Source: Apoda limacodes
Taxonomy: Eukaryota > Arthropoda > Insecta > Lepidoptera > Limacodidae
NCBI GenBank assembly: GCA_946406115.1
Contig: OX291549.1
Location: forward strand, 25,877,901-25,941,900
DNA length: 64,000 nucleotides
Direction: 5' to 3'
Made by a program: the position numbers and the translations under genes. The stretch's first letter is position 1; each line of letters opens with the position of its first letter. Below are positions 34,423 through 48,600 of this stretch, one piece after another. The notes under the pieces were generated by a model that made no database searches, was not told the DNA's origin, and was given only the letters and a program-made list of their open reading frames with translations.

Positions 34423-34740
34423 ACACGTAGTTCGACTGCTTTATCCGATGGATAAATGGTTTTAATCGGACTACAAGAAATTGCACTTCCGCTTTTCATG
34501 ATAAGACCACATATTTTTTTTTTTTTCTTGAATATCAACTTTTATTAATTTGATAATAGGAAGTCAAAAAATATAAAAATTCCATAGTCCCAGTAGGACA
34601 AACATCTGTAACACCAATATTGCATAGTCGTATGTATTAAATATAGAATTGAAATACTTATTCACATCAATAAAAAAAAAAACGACAAACATACATATAA
34701 GTCATGGGGTATCAAGTGGTCAGTCCTTATGGCTGCCTAT

Positions 34741-35668
34741 GGTTTTTTTTTTATATACAACTAAGGTGGCAAACAAGCACACGGTCCGCCTGATGGTAAG
34801 CAGTCACCGTGGCCTATGAACGCTTGTAACACCAGGGGTATCCCTCACGCGTGATACGCGCGACCCTTCAAAAATCCAAAAACTTCTTTCTTGAAGAACC
34901 ACATACTGTAGTCCTTAGAGAAAACCTTGGCAGGGAGCTTATTCCACAACCCAAGTGTTCGCGGGAGGAAGTTTCTATGAAACCGCACTGTACGCGACCA
35001 TTTCGGTTCTAAAGTGTGAGAATGAATTCCCTGCCGATGGTGAGCGATGCCATGGTAGAAAGTAGCCGTGGGCATCATTTCGAACAATTCCTCAGAACAC
35101 ATCCCATTGTACAAGCGGTAGAACACACACAGGGAGACAAAGTCTCTCCTCAGTATCTCCTTAATGGTTCGATACGGCAAGTGAGTTTGGGATCGTCGAC
35201 AATTCTGCAAGCAGCAACGCCCGTCGGACCTCCCGCTGTGTTATGGAGATTTCCGGCATGGTCTTGCCGCACCACGGTATAGTAGGTGTTACACCGCCTT
35301 CATCGTTCATATTCGAGTTTGAGGCAAAAAGGCTGCCCAGTCGATCGGCTTTCTCTTTAGCACTATGGGCCAAGTCGCCATCGGTCTTTCGCAGTGGTGG
35401 TAACGACGACTGGCAAAAGTTCCCTTTGGCAGCTTTGGCAAGCGAACAAAAAGCACGACTCCCAGCAGGATAGCTCGCAAGTCGCCCACCTATTCTGCCG
35501 ATGAATTGCAATTTCGCTCCGGCAGTTGCTTTCTTACTGATCGTCAAGGCAGCATTTAATTTGCGTTTTACCTCAGAAATATTCGGATCCTTATTATTGC
35601 GAGCCGTGGTCCAAGCCTCATATGCAGTTTGCTTAAGAATTTTAGCTTCTCTGCAAGACCTATTAACA
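34741..35668 (-). pseudogene. Jockey-like element lacking the RT core (unit 1)
   Basis: On the minus strand the EN-RT linker (AHSAKEKADRLGSLFASNSN, PEISITQREVRRALL) is joined, near 35,190-35,215, directly to the C-terminal region. A frame change occurs at the joint. The C-terminal region retains MPTATFYHGIAHHRQGI, LGLWNKLPAKVF and the 3' tail. The whole YADD-containing palm is missing. The 5' end abuts the 26-bp minisatellite. Unit 2 copy: 40,577-41,504. Confidence 0.8.
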
Positions 35669-35669
35669 T

Positions 35670-35710
35670 ACCTACGGTTGCCAGTACTTATCGCTACCTA
35701 CGGTTGCCGA
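35670..35710. repeat. 26-bp minisatellite, about 1.5 units (unit 1)
   Basis: CCTACGGTTGCCAGTACTTA and TCGCTACCTACGGTTGCC are the reverse complement of the array at 21,396. Confidence 0.75.
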
Positions 35711-37441
35711 CCTAATCAGAAAGTAGAAAAAATGTAAAAAAAAAGAAAAAACAAACCAGATTATGAAAAGTCCTATTTTTAAAAAAGAAACCTTTGAATC
35801 GATAAAATACGTTTTGTATGTATTATTCAGTGATTCCATTTTTGGTTATTGTACTGAATTTGATTTTAAGTTTTCTTATAATTATGCAGAATGGTATAAT
35901 GAAAAATTTGACAGTAGATGTTATTGTATGATATGGTGTATTTATTTATGTATTTACGAAAAAATTAATTTATATGTATTGGTATCCGTTGTCTGGTATC
36001 CATAACATGAGCTCTTCTTACTTTGGGGCCAGACGGCGCTGTGTGTACCTAACGTCTAAAAATATTTAAAAAAAATAATATTAATTATTATACATAATAC
36101 ATACATAAGTCATAAACTAATATTATCCCTCTTAGTTAATTTAAAATGCTTTTATTTTGATGTTGTTTTGATTGTTTAATCATCATGAGCTTTAGCCATG
36201 AGTTTATAAAATTTAATAAAGGTAAGTTGTAAAAAATTAAGTAAAGTAAACCAAGTAAAGTGTAACTTACCTATTTGGTCGGATAATAACATTCCTACGA
36301 TCATTTTCGACTACGACACACTAGGTCTAGTCTGTTTGTTTTTTATATTCATTTTGAAATATATAAAAAAAAGTGCTTTGAAACATCAATCTTTTCGTAG
36401 CCAAGTAAACTTTATTACAAACATGTTCAATTCCGATATTAATATCGGAATTCCGATATTGACATCCAATATCGAAAATCAGTATCGGAATTGAAAAACG
36501 TCCGATATTACATGCCCTAGTGCTGAACAAGATCATGTAACTTCATACATACCGGTCAAAATTATAACCGTCCTTTTGCTTCGCTGTAGTCGGGTAATGT
36601 ATAAGCAAGTGTTACAGATTTGTCTTCTTGCTGACTGTAAAAATGAAATTCTCATATTCAGTAAATTAAGGTATTTTTAAAAAATAAAAGTAAAACCCAC
36701 TATAATAATTCAGGCGTTAATAATGAATATGATCAGTCATTTAGAATCTTAAATATCGATTGAGCAGCTTTACCTACAGAAATAAAAATAAGGCGGCTAT
36801 ACCAGATGAATTAATACAACAATAAGCTCACATATTTCATTTTGGTAGCGAATTTATCTCAGGTGCAAATAAAAAACTGTTTCCCCCTGAGCTAACATCT
36901 ACACTACGATAGACATTTACTCTTATATATACTTATTATTACTTATACTTATTACTTATAATTATTATATATATTATAATATTGTTGACATAATTACATT
37001 CAATTAAAAAAAGTTTTAAAATAACTGATAACGTGCGATATGTGGACGCTTAAAGTAAGGGTTCCATAAAATAACAAATTGTTCTGGATAACTTAGAAAT
37101 TGTAAACCAAATGTTTTCTTAAAAAATTCTGTTGTAAGAATTTACAAAGTTTTGTCATCGTGATTTCTTTCAGATTTACGAAGCGGAACTGCTTGCTTTC
37201 AGTTCAATAATAAATAAATAAATAAATGGTTTTTATCAATGTATGGAGTGACCAATGAGTTGTTAATATTAAATCACTTAATAATTGTCAAAGTCAAATT
37301 TTAACATTATGAATGCAGGAGCTGGATCCAGCTGGATTGCTTAATCGCAGATCCAGCATTACAATCCCTTATGCCATGCGTCGCCCTATTTTTAACCGAT
37401 ATCAAATCAAAAAATATATGTTCGACGTCTATGTTGTTTTC

Positions 37442-37766
37442 AGGGTTCAAAAATAGGGACCCTATTACTAAGACTTCGCTATCCGTCCGTCCGTTTGTCG
37501 CCAGGCTGTATCTCATGAACCGTGATAGTCAAACAGTTGACATTTTCACAGATACAACAAATACTTAAAAGCAGAATAAAATAAATGTTTATGGGGGCTC
37601 CCATACAACAAACGTGATTTCTTTGCTCGTTTTTGCTAGATATTGATAGTGGCAACAGGTAGTCGCTTGAAATATTCAAAGAATATTTAATTATATCTAC
37701 ACTTTAGAAAAAAAAAAAATTAAAATAAAACAAATATTTATGGGAGGCTCCGATATAACAAGGGTG
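37442..37766 (+). repeat. GGTTCCGTA-family element (unit 2)
   Basis: Nearly identical to 31,601-31,925, with a single visible A/T difference in the GATAAAACAAGG segment. Confidence 0.55.
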
Positions 37767-38067
37767 ATTTTTTTGCCGTTTTTATATATAATGCGCGAGT
37801 AAAAACCGACTTAAACTTGACGTTTTTAAGTAGCTTAGATCCTTTCTCGGAACTTAAACTATCTCCATACTAAATTTCATCTTAATTGGTTCAGCGGGTT
37901 AAGCGTGAAGATGTACCAGACAGACAGAGTTACTTCGGCAATTATAATATTAGTATGGATAATGGATTCAGTCTGATTTAGGAAAGAAACTCAAAAGTTT
38001 GCTTTTTTGATACGGTTTTTCCTTATAGGTACTTACGATACGAAATTTAGTTTATAATGTTTTTGCT

Positions 38068-39161
38068 AAGCCGGGTCTTCTGCGTGTGTTTTTTAGAAAC
38101 ATTACACACAAACATCTGTGTTTAATGCACGTGTTGTCTTCTGGTTAGGACCAAGTCTCCTGCTGTGGTATTGTTGTTTGATGTCTTTTAAAAACATTTA
38201 CTGTCAAAGGGCGCGTTCGTTTTGGGATGCAAAATCATTATTTTCGTTTACTTTGTCATCTGTCATCCGTTCGTTTTGCATTGGTGTCAAAAATATCAAA
38301 ATTTTAGTATCATCTGTAACAAACTGTCATGCGTTCAATATTTTTGTTATTTCTGTCACCATGACTGGAGGTGGAGTTTTTAAGTTAATCTGTCAAACTG
38401 CCTATAAATATTCACTGTTTATGGTAGTGTGTGTGTTATTATCGTAGTGTGTGTACGTCAACCATTCGTTTTGCAACCAAAAAGTTTGTTAGTAACGTTT
38501 CAAAGCTACACAAACGATAGGTGTCGATGGCAAAACTGGCGTCGTCAAATGTGTGAAAAGTATCAAACCTAATTTTTGAAAGGAACTTTTTATCCCAAAA
38601 CAAACGCGCTCAAAATGACTTCAAACGTAGAAGACGTATTTGCAGTTTTAGGAACAGTGGATTCGGTATCAACAAGAAGATATTTTATTACCATAGATCA
38701 TATATACGAACGAAATCAATGATTTTGCTCCGCCACCGGCTACCGCCGTCAAGTTTTTATTACTGAAAATTTTTGTTTTTGCTTTCCACCCTCGACGGAA
38801 AACACCTAAACATTTACCCCTTGGCGTCATAACGTGTTTAAGCTAGGCTAATGGATTTAATTTCCAAAAGTCTTCCAGAGCTTCTGATGAAGATTAAAAA
38901 AAAGTCAATACTCGAGACAGTAAATACGGTTTGACTCGACATCTGTCTTCATGTTGATACCGAATCTACTAAATCTACTATTTTAAAAACTGAAAATGCG
39001 TCTTCTACGTTTGAAGACATTTCGATAGTAAATGTTTTTAAAACATCAAACAACAATACCAAAGCAGGAGACAACATGTGCATAAGCAAAACCTGTTTTA
39101 TGTAGATGTTTTTGTGTAATATTTTGGAGAAAAAAAACAAACAAAAAACACGACCCGGCTT
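38068..39161. mobile_element. Fold-back element with nested MITE (unit 2)
   Basis: Same structure as 32,227-33,321; the MITE is at 38,209-38,611. One T is missing from the T-run at about 39,035-39,045, which joins the minus-strand frame that is split in unit 1. Confidence 0.75.
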
Positions 39162-39213
39162 TATCGTTAATCTTTGAACTATCATTCTAAGAGTTTCAAT
39201 AACATATTGTACG

Positions 39214-39218
39214 TCAGT
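39214..39218 (+). promoter_or_regulatory. Initiator-like TCAGT before lectin exon 1 (unit 2)
   Basis: Same initiator core and spacing as in unit 1. This promoter is the nearer one to exon 2. Confidence 0.3.
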
Positions 39219-39235
39219 CACTCAAACTTACCGAT

Positions 39236-39275
39236 ATGGAGCGATACGTGAAATGTGTTATATTTGCGTTTTTCT
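39236..39275 (+). CDS. Lectin exon 1, copy B: signal peptide start
   Basis: Identical to copy A in coding sequence and donor. It is closer to exon 2 (intron 6.1 kb) and is the more likely default first exon. Confidence 0.8.
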
Positions 39276-39559
39276 GTAAGTACTTAATATCGCTATACTT
39301 TTAGTTTGTTTGTAATTGTAATTTGTAATTAATATTTTCTTGCTGTATATTTTATGTATGTATGTATATTCAAAAGGCAATATTTATAAACTGGCATACC
39401 TTTTACGATATTATTGTCGCTATAGTAAAATATGTAAGTGTTTTATAAACACTTATATTTTTAGTCTCCTTCACATGTACTTTTGACCTCGAGGTAAATT
39501 GTTTAAAATATATTCTACTAGAGTTAAAACGTGTAAGATAAATTTTACTGATATTATAT

Positions 39560-39613
<54 letters not shown>

Positions 39614-42600
39614 ACTATATATAAATAAATATTTACAAGACTTACCTATATAAAGGTATTGGATAGCTCGGATATCTATAAACATATATCCGTAAAATTT
39701 ATCTTACACGTTTTTACACTTTTTATATATATATAGATATATATATTTATATATTTATAATCAGAATCTCGGAAACGGTTCCAACGATTTTTTTGAAATT
39801 TAGTGCGCAAGGGTTTTCGGAGGCGATAAATCGATCTAACTAGGTTTCATTTTTAGAAAACGTCGTTTTATCCGTGTTTTTAGGTAATGAGACACAGCAA
39901 CACTAGAGCTACTTGACAATAGATGGCGTTGTAAAAAAAAGAGCAAAGCTCGGTACTTATCTATAATAGCTATATCCGAGACAACGTTCGTGTGAACCTC
40001 GGAAACTAACTGACAAAACAAAAAGAAATTCTATTATTCCTATATTCAAACATACATATACTCTTACTCTTTAGAATCACAATATATGTTTTTCATAATA
40101 TTTAGCGGTAAAATATATTATGTTGATTTTTGTAAACCCCTTTTCACAAATTTTCCTTGCAAAATAACAAAATTTCCAAAAACGGTTAAATCGGAAAAAA
40201 AATTTTTTATACCACTAAGGTGGCACACGGTCCGCCTGATGGTAACTGACCGCTCTGAACACGTAGTTCGACTGCTTTATCCGATGGATAAATGGTTTTA
40301 ATCGGACTACAAGAAATTGCACTTCCGCTTTTCATGATAAGACCACATATTTTTTTTTTTTTCTTGAATATCAACTTTTATTAATTTGATAATAGGAAGT
40401 CAAAAAATATAAAAATTCCATAGTCCCAGTAGGACAAACATCTGTAACACCAATATTGCATAGTCGTATGTATTAAATATAGAATTGAAATACTTATTCA
40501 CATCAATAAAAAAAAAAAACGACAAACATACATATAAGTCATGGGGTATCAAGTGGTCAGTCCTTATGGCTGCCTATGGTTTTTTTTTATATACAACTAA
40601 GGTGGCAAACAAGCACACGGTCCGCCTGATGGTAAGCAGTCACCGTGGCCTATGAACGCTTGTAACACCAGGGGTATCCCTCACGCGTGATACGCGCGAC
40701 CCTTCAAAAATCCAAAAACTTCTTTCTTGAAGAACCACATACTGTAGTCCTTAGAGAAAACCTTGGCAGGGAGCTTATTCCACAACCCAAGTGTTCGCGG
40801 GAGGAAGTTTCTATGAAACCGCACTGTACGCGACCATTTCGGTTCTAAAGTGTGAGAATGAATTCCCTGCCGATGGTGAGCGATGCCATGGTAGAAAGTA
40901 GCCGTGGGCATCATTTCGAACAATTCCTCAGAACACATCCCATTGTACAAGCGGTAGAACACACACAGGGAGACAAAGTCTCTCCTCAGTATCTCCTTAA
41001 TGGTTCGATACGGCAAGTGAGTTTGGGATCGTCGACAATTCTGCAAGCAGCAACGCCCGTCGGACCTCCCGCTGTGTTATGGAGATTTCCGGCATGGTCT
41101 TGCCGCACCACGGTATAGTAGGTGTTACACCGCCTTCATCGTTCATATTCGAGTTTGAGGCAAAAAGGCTGCCCAGTCGATCGGCTTTCTCTTTAGCACT
41201 ATGGGCCAAGTCGCCATCGGTCTTTCGCAGTGGTGGTAACGACGACTGGCAAAAGTTCCCTTTGGCAGCTTTGGCAAGCGAACAAAAAGCACGACTCCCA
41301 GCAGGATAGCTCGCAAGTCGCCCACCTATTCTGCCGATGAATTGCAATTTCGCTCCGGCAGTTGCTTTCTTACTGATCGTCAAGGCAGCATTTAATTTGC
41401 GTTTTACCTCAGAAATATTCGGATCCTTATTATTGCGAGCCGTGGTCCAAGCCTCATATGCAGTTTGCTTAAGAATTTTAGCTTCTCTGCAAGACCTATT
41501 AACATACCTACGGTTGCCAGTACTTATCGCTACCTACGGTTGCCGACCTAATCAGAAAGTAGAAAAAATGTAAAAAAAAAGAAAAAAGAAACCAGATTAT
41601 GAAAAGTCCTATTTTTTAAAAAGAAACCTTTGAATCGATAAAATACACAAATAATTAAAAAAAAAATTACACACATCGCTGTCTGGTTCTAAACTAACCA
41701 AAGTTTTTACTATGGATATCACACAACGGATATATATATATATATATATATATCCCCGACTGCTAAATCAAGGAGCGTGAGTTCGATTCTCGCACAAAAC
41801 AAGTATATATTATTGTGTTATTAATATATATATTGTTTATATATAAATATATATATATATATATTTATTTATTTTAATGGTAATTTTTATATTAGTGAGT
41901 ACTTTTTTAAATAATATCTATACAATAGAACATTACATACATATGAATGCGTTATTGTACAAACCCACTTCAAACCAAATGCCAAAATTTCAGAAAATCG
42001 ACGAAAACTGTCTGGTGTAAAAAATTGAACTGCATTATTATTATTTTTTTTACTATTTATTATTAAAAATACTTTAATTGTTGCATGTTAAAAGTCGATT
42101 TCATAAATTATTCCTAGATAATTTTTTATAGATTTTTAAAGTTTTGGGATAAGGTGGATTTTTGAGTGAATCAAAGCCTAATTTGTTCGAATGTTTAGTA
42201 AAATTTATTTCCGTAAAATTTTAGCAAACTTATTTTGTTTTATGTTTGACATCATCAATTACAGGAAAATCAGTCTACTTCTTCATCTTCAACTTTTTCA
42301 TTTGTAAGCCATTGCAATATGTTGTCCCAGAACTTTACTTTTTCCTCTTCTGGCACAAACCGAACATTTGTTTTTAGGTCTCTATCTTTTTAACATTGAT
42401 GTAAAGTTGCCTTCACACAACGGATAATTAAATAAAATTATATTTATATCTTTTTAACCATGAATATCTTTTTAAAATTGATATAAAGTTGCCTTGGTTC
42501 ATGTGATACTGGTGTGGGAATATGTGGCCTTATCTTCATCAAAAATTTATGCTTTACTATCCCATGAATAAATTACTGTGTTTTTACCGGCACATCTCTT

Positions 42601-45600
42601 CAAATCTTTTTAAATGTAAGATTGTGGAACTTAGAGCTTGCTAGCTACTAAAGAGTACTTTCTCTGCTCATGATCTGCATATAATCGTAACAAATGCCCA
42701 AGGCATCTTTGTCATAAGTCTTGAGGTTTATTATAAAACTTCTTTGCTATTTTTTTGTGAACTTGCTTTTCGGATAAAGCTATCTTTTTAGCTACATCGT
42801 TTAGTGTTTTAGAAATAATTCTCAAGTCTAGATTCTCGGAGAGGCAGCACATATCTACTGCTGGTCGTCCTAACCGCAGAGCGAAGTTTTCCCTGAATAT
42901 TTTATTATAATATTCATTTTTAATCCTGGTTCCAGAGTACTTTTTCTTAAAGAGTCGAAACATTTTCTTTACCGATAAATCAGCAAGTAGATATTTTATT
43001 ATTCCAGAAGAGTAGTGGCTCTCTTTCGCTGGAAAGCAGGATATATGAGAGATCACTGCAGAAATTTCATCAGCAGACATGGCAATGACTGTTTTTATTT
43101 TCCCTCTCTTCTCTTCCGGTATTTCCCCCAAGACCAGCAAGTCACGGAGCCTCTTAACGCGGTCTTAGTAATCCCAAACAAGCTTAGAAAAACAGAGTCG
43201 CATACTCCTTCTTTCTCATTTCCAATTTGAACGGTGTATGTAAATGATTTCTGTCTCAGTGGAATCTCGTTAAGCACATGGCGTCGTTTTATGTCTTTAC
43301 AGGACATCAAATCTTGTAGGTAGATGTCCTGTTCGTTCTTCGTCGTTAAATTATATAATTTGCTGAGGTTCTCCAATTTATCATTATCGAATATGGTTTC
43401 CAAGAAAATTTTGGCACACTTGCATGGCGGTCCTATGGTCTTAGCTTGTATATTTTTATTTCGTTTCGTCACATAAGCCTCTCCATGAATACGTGCTTGT
43501 TTGATCTTTGACGTTTTTCAGGGCAAGCTTTACCCAAAAAAGGATCATCTGAGTTCATGAACATCGAATCGTTCTCCGTTTTACTCCGTGGCACTCATTT
43601 TTACTTAAAAATAATCAATTCCGATATAATAGCTAATTATTTAAGGCTAAAAATGAAAATCGTACCCTTTACTATTATCTCAGCTGTTGAAACTGATGAA
43701 AAAAACAACATTTTAACAGCTGACAGTTTCAGGTGTTGCCACATGTTAGGTTGTAAAAAAAACACCTTATCCAAGATTACGTGGGTTTCTACACTCAGTT
43801 ACATATTCGTGCCTTTATTTATGTGGGACGCTTGAATGAAAATGTTTTATGGCATTTTGCTTTAGGGTAAGGCAGCTGATATTGATACAGTCTTTATTTT
43901 GCAAAAGAGAGCAGTACGGTCAATTTATAAATTAGGACCTCGAATTTCTCTTAGGGAACTATTTAGGGAAATTGATATTTTAACTGTTCCTTGCCAATAT
44001 ATCTTTGCTTGTATAATGTATGTACGCCAAAATTGTCACTTATTTGCAAAAAATAGTGACCTCCGCAGTGTTAATACAAGGAATAAGGATAAATTGGTAG
44101 TTCCAAAATGTCGTCTTCAGAATGTACATAGCTCTTTCGCAATACAAAGTATATTTTTCTACAATAAAATTCCAGAACATGTGGTTAATTTACCCTCAAA
44201 TAAATTTAAAATATATGTCAAAGATAGTTTAATGAAAAAAAGCTATTACAAAGTAGATGAATACATAAATGATAAAAATGCTTGGAAAAATTAGAACTTA
44301 ATTGATTTGTATTGGGGCATTTGAAATTTTTTTTTTTTTAAATTAAAACATTGTATATTATGTTATTACCTAGTGTAAGGCTATATTGTATTTTTATATG
44401 ATGTATAAAAGATTAACTAGTGAGTTTATTGCCGTTGCTGCTCGGTAGTAAAGCATTGCGAACCTTCCAATCTTCTCCTCTTATATTTTGTTCCTTTACT
44501 ACACACATTGTAACTAGTACAATCGAAGTTTTATTGGAGTTGCTTGAGTGTGTCATGCTCTCTCAAAGTGTCTCTGCGGTGGTGATATCCAACCTCCCTG
44601 TACTACTCATAATCGCGAATACTAAAAATAAAAATTATAATAGGCGTGGCATTACGGTTTCCGTATTTTACAAAGACAAAGATGCACTTTGTTCAATTTC
44701 CATATTTTAAACACTTTATATACACGAATTTTACGAATACACAGCTGTATGGCCACTACACAGACGGTCGAGCCATCAGCTGTCACCATCCATGGATGCG
44801 CGTAGCACGCTGTAACATAAACACACACGACCATTCGCGCAAGCGCCCTGCGCCGCCTAAACGAAACAGCAGGCGCAGGCATACATTTTCGCCGCGCCGT
44901 AGAAAGAGAGGGGGATACTCCCTCTCCTACGCCGCGCCAGCTGGCTACTCTCCATCCGTCTTACGCATTTTCACGATCAGGACAAGTGACCTGACGCGAG
45001 TTTATCATTTTTTACCCATACCAAAAAAAGTGCACAACGTCGCTAAAGAAGTTTTCACTTCAAAAACACTTTTTGTAAAAAAACACCTACCACTGACTGT
45101 GAACAATTGTGTTTCTTGAGCGTCCAGAACAATTTTTGTACCATACAATACTACAGAAAGGGATTTTGTTATTAAAAATTTACTTTGTCGAAGGCACAAT
45201 GACAAACGCCACATCGAATTGCCAGATCGGCTGTCTATACTACTCTTTTTTCATTGTGCTTGACTTTCGCTCCCCGTCTCGCTGAAATGCATCTCATCAT
45301 TTTCTGTCCAGACGCTTTCGATAGTTGACTGTTAAATAAATGTCAAGGTTGTGTGTCTTGACTGTTATTTATCTTTACAGCTTCAGCGCTGACGCAGACA
45401 CAGCATTTCCGTTCGGACTATAAGTACAACCCAGAGACAGATGCATTCTACAAGTTACACGTTGACAAAGTGTGGGAATCAACTGCGCGTGATGTTTGCA
45501 GCAGGGAAGGAGCTCAGCTCATGGTAGTCAGTTCTAACGTGGACGTGGCGCAGGCGCTCTCTATGTTGGAACAGTATCCTGACCTCGAGTACGCAATGGT

Positions 45601-48600
45601 GGGAGCAGAAACACGTGAGATTGAATTACCAGTTTGTAAGTACTTTTTAATTTCTTTTTTTTTTACTTTATGGCGACTGAAGTTTTGATTTTTGAACATC
45701 GGGTCGGAAAAGTTTGTTGTACCGTAAGGTATAGCTACACAGTTATATCCATATTTATTCAAACTTTAAAACAACGAAATATCTGTAAAATTAAAAAATT
45801 CTACGTAACTACTTTAAATTGATCGTAGTCTGTTACGGTTATTAGGGTTCCGTAGTCAACAAGGAACCCTTGTAGTTGCGCCATGTCCGTCCGTCCGTCT
45901 GTCTGTCCGCGGCTTAGTTCAAAAACTACTAATACGAGAAAGCTGAAATTTGGCAGGGATATACACATTGATCAAGCCGACAAAGTGGTAAAATAAAATC
46001 TTTGAAAAAAATTTTAGGGTACCTCCCCTACACGTGAAGTGTGGGGTATCGTTGGATAGGAATTCTAAAAACATTGGCGGTATGCACAGATTATTTTCTG
46101 ATTTAGGGCTCCGGTTGCGAAACATTTAGTTTTAAAGTACTAACATTTGTTAGAGTCAAGTGTCCCCCCCCCTCTACCAGCGACAGTATAGTATTTGGAA
46201 ATGTAAAAAAAATTACGGTGGTAGTGCATATAATAAATTTAAAAGGAAAACTATCACGGGTAAGTACACTTTACAGGCTAACGAGTAATAGTCGACCAAG
46301 TTATAAAATGTACTTGGAATAGTAAAATTCTCGTACAAATTCCATTAAAAGTTACTTATATGAAGTAGCTACATCTGTAAAACAGGTATAAACTATAACA
46401 GGTATAAATTGACGATGTATAATTATAGAAAAATAAAATAATAACATTTTAAAGACTATATACTGTCTAAATATATTACAAACGTGATTTTTTTGCTCGT
46501 TTTTGCTCGATATTGATAACGGCAACAGGTAGACGCTTGAAATATTCACAGAATATTAAGTTATATATTCACTTTAAAAATAAATAATTAAATTAAAAAA
46601 AACAAATATGTAATATTAACCTAACCTTCTCAATCCTATATAACAGACGTGATTTGTTTGCTGTTTTATAGATAATAGTACGGAACCTACCTTTTGCCTG
46701 CCACTTAACAAACGCATAATTTGGTCATCGTCATCTGTTTCCTCAGGAACCCCTTAAATTAATGAATGAGATTAATAAATTAAATTCTATGTGCGTGAAA
46801 AATCCGTGTAACTTACTGCAACAAGAAAGGATACAAAAATCTTCTTCAATGTTGGTCTTGTGGTTTCTGTGTCTGCCTCGCACTCTGAGGGGTGAAGGTT
46901 CGTATCCGCCACGTACCTATAAATCTTTTTCACACCACTTTTTTTGGTTTCACGCTTTTGGGAATGAAAATATCGTGAGAAAACCAGCTTACGTACGTAC
47001 GTACGTATGTTGAGTTCACAATCCATACTTTTGATCCTGTGATGCACATGCATGTCCCAACTCACCCTCCCCCATGGTACGGATAGGCTGTTCCCCAAGA
47101 GTGAGCACGTATGAGGCTGGTAAGCATCTTGTTCATTCCTCCAACTATTTCTCTGCCAAAATACGGGTCACCGCGTAGACGTGAATAATAGAATTGTTGC
47201 TTTCTAGGAAATTATTATTCCAGTATTTTAGATCGGGAACGTATCTCTCAATTCATCTAGGAAATTATTATTCCAGTATTTTAGATCGGGAACGTATCTC
47301 TCAATCTACCGTGTGGCAATCTTAAATTACTTCTGTCGCTCCGTTGTAGCGTGAAAGAATTATATTCTGCGGTTTTACTAGCGGAGAATACTGTACTGCA
47401 TATAGTTTTGCCCTAAGTGCTGTACCGCGCCTTTTATGCAAAAAATGTAGGGGGAATGACGACCAAATTAACATGAGAATCTATCTCAGAATACACTATA
47501 CAATAAAATATATCTATCTATATTTATTAAGTTATGTGATATTGTTATAAGCAAGAACACTTGGTTTTTGCAGTTTAATAATATTTGTTTTTTATTTTAG
47601 CTTTATTTAAAAAGAATAAATCAGTACATAGGTATAGAGCAACAAACTGATTCAAAACTACAGTCGCCATATTGAAATAGTGCGAACATACTACGACACT
47701 AGCGACGAAACACCCCAGCTTGGAAGGTCAGAAAAGTTATTTGCACTGTAATATGAATTTTGAATGCGTTTGTCGACTAACCATCCAAAAGGAGGTTAAC
47801 GTTTTGCGTATGTCTCGAAATAACGAATGTTGAAACCCCAAAGCAAAATGTCTTATGGCATTTTGCTTAACCCCAAAGCAAAATGTCTTATGGCATTTTG
47901 CTTTGGGGTAAGGCAGCTGATATTGATACAGTCTTTATTTTGCAAAAGAGAGCAGTACGGTCAATTTATAAATTAGGACCTCGAATTTCTCTTAGGGAAC
48001 TATTTAGGGAAATTGATATTTTGACTGTTCCTTGCCAATATATCTTTGCTTGTAAAATGTATGTATGCCAAAATTGTCACTTATTTGCTAAAAATAGTGA
48101 CCTCCACAGTGTTAATACAAGGAATAAGGATAAATTGGTAGTTCCAAAATGTCGTCTTCAGAATGTACATAGCTCTTTCGCAATACAAAGTATATTTTTC
48201 TACAATAAAATTCCAGAACATGTGGTTAATTTACCCTCAAATAAATTTAAAATATATGTCAAAGATAGTTTAATGAAAAAAAGCTATTACAATGTAGATG
48301 AATACATAAATGATAAAAATGCTTGGAAAAATTAGAACTTAATTGATTTGTATTGGGGCATTTGAAATTTTTTTTTTTTTAAATTAAAACATTGTATATT
48401 ATGTTATTACCTAGTGTAAGGCTATATTGTATTTTTATATGATGTATAAAAGATTAACTAGTGAGTTTATTGCCGTTGCTTCTCGGTAGTAAAGCATTAC
48501 GAACCTTCCAATCTTCTCCTCTTATATTTTGTTCCTTTACTACACACATTGTAACTAGTACAATCGAAGTTTTATTGGAGTTGCTTGAGTGTGTCATGCT

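Larger units (their letters stand above)
29371..35810. repeat. Tandem segmental duplication, unit 1
   Basis: Collinear with 35,811-41,646. The offset is 6,440 bp up to about 30,520. It then falls to 5,841 across a ~600-bp length difference, and to 5,836 after a one-base and an AT-repeat difference. Only scattered substitutions are seen, so the copies are recent. The junction reads GATAAAATAC|GTTTTGTATG at 35,810/35,811. Confidence 0.95.
35811..41646. repeat. Tandem segmental duplication, unit 2
   Basis: Direct repeat of 29,371-35,810, shorter mainly by the ~600-bp difference. It ends at AAATAC (41,646), after which the sequence no longer follows unit 1. Corresponding parts: SINE tail 35,920, fold-back 38,068-39,161, lectin exon 39,236-39,275, Jockey-like fragment 40,577-41,504 and minisatellite 41,506-41,546. 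Confidence 0.95.

Noticed and set aside
44646..45119. 157-codon plus-strand frame rich in Arg and Ser
   Set aside because: Low-complexity GC-rich composition, no domain, and a minus-strand frame in the same place is also open.
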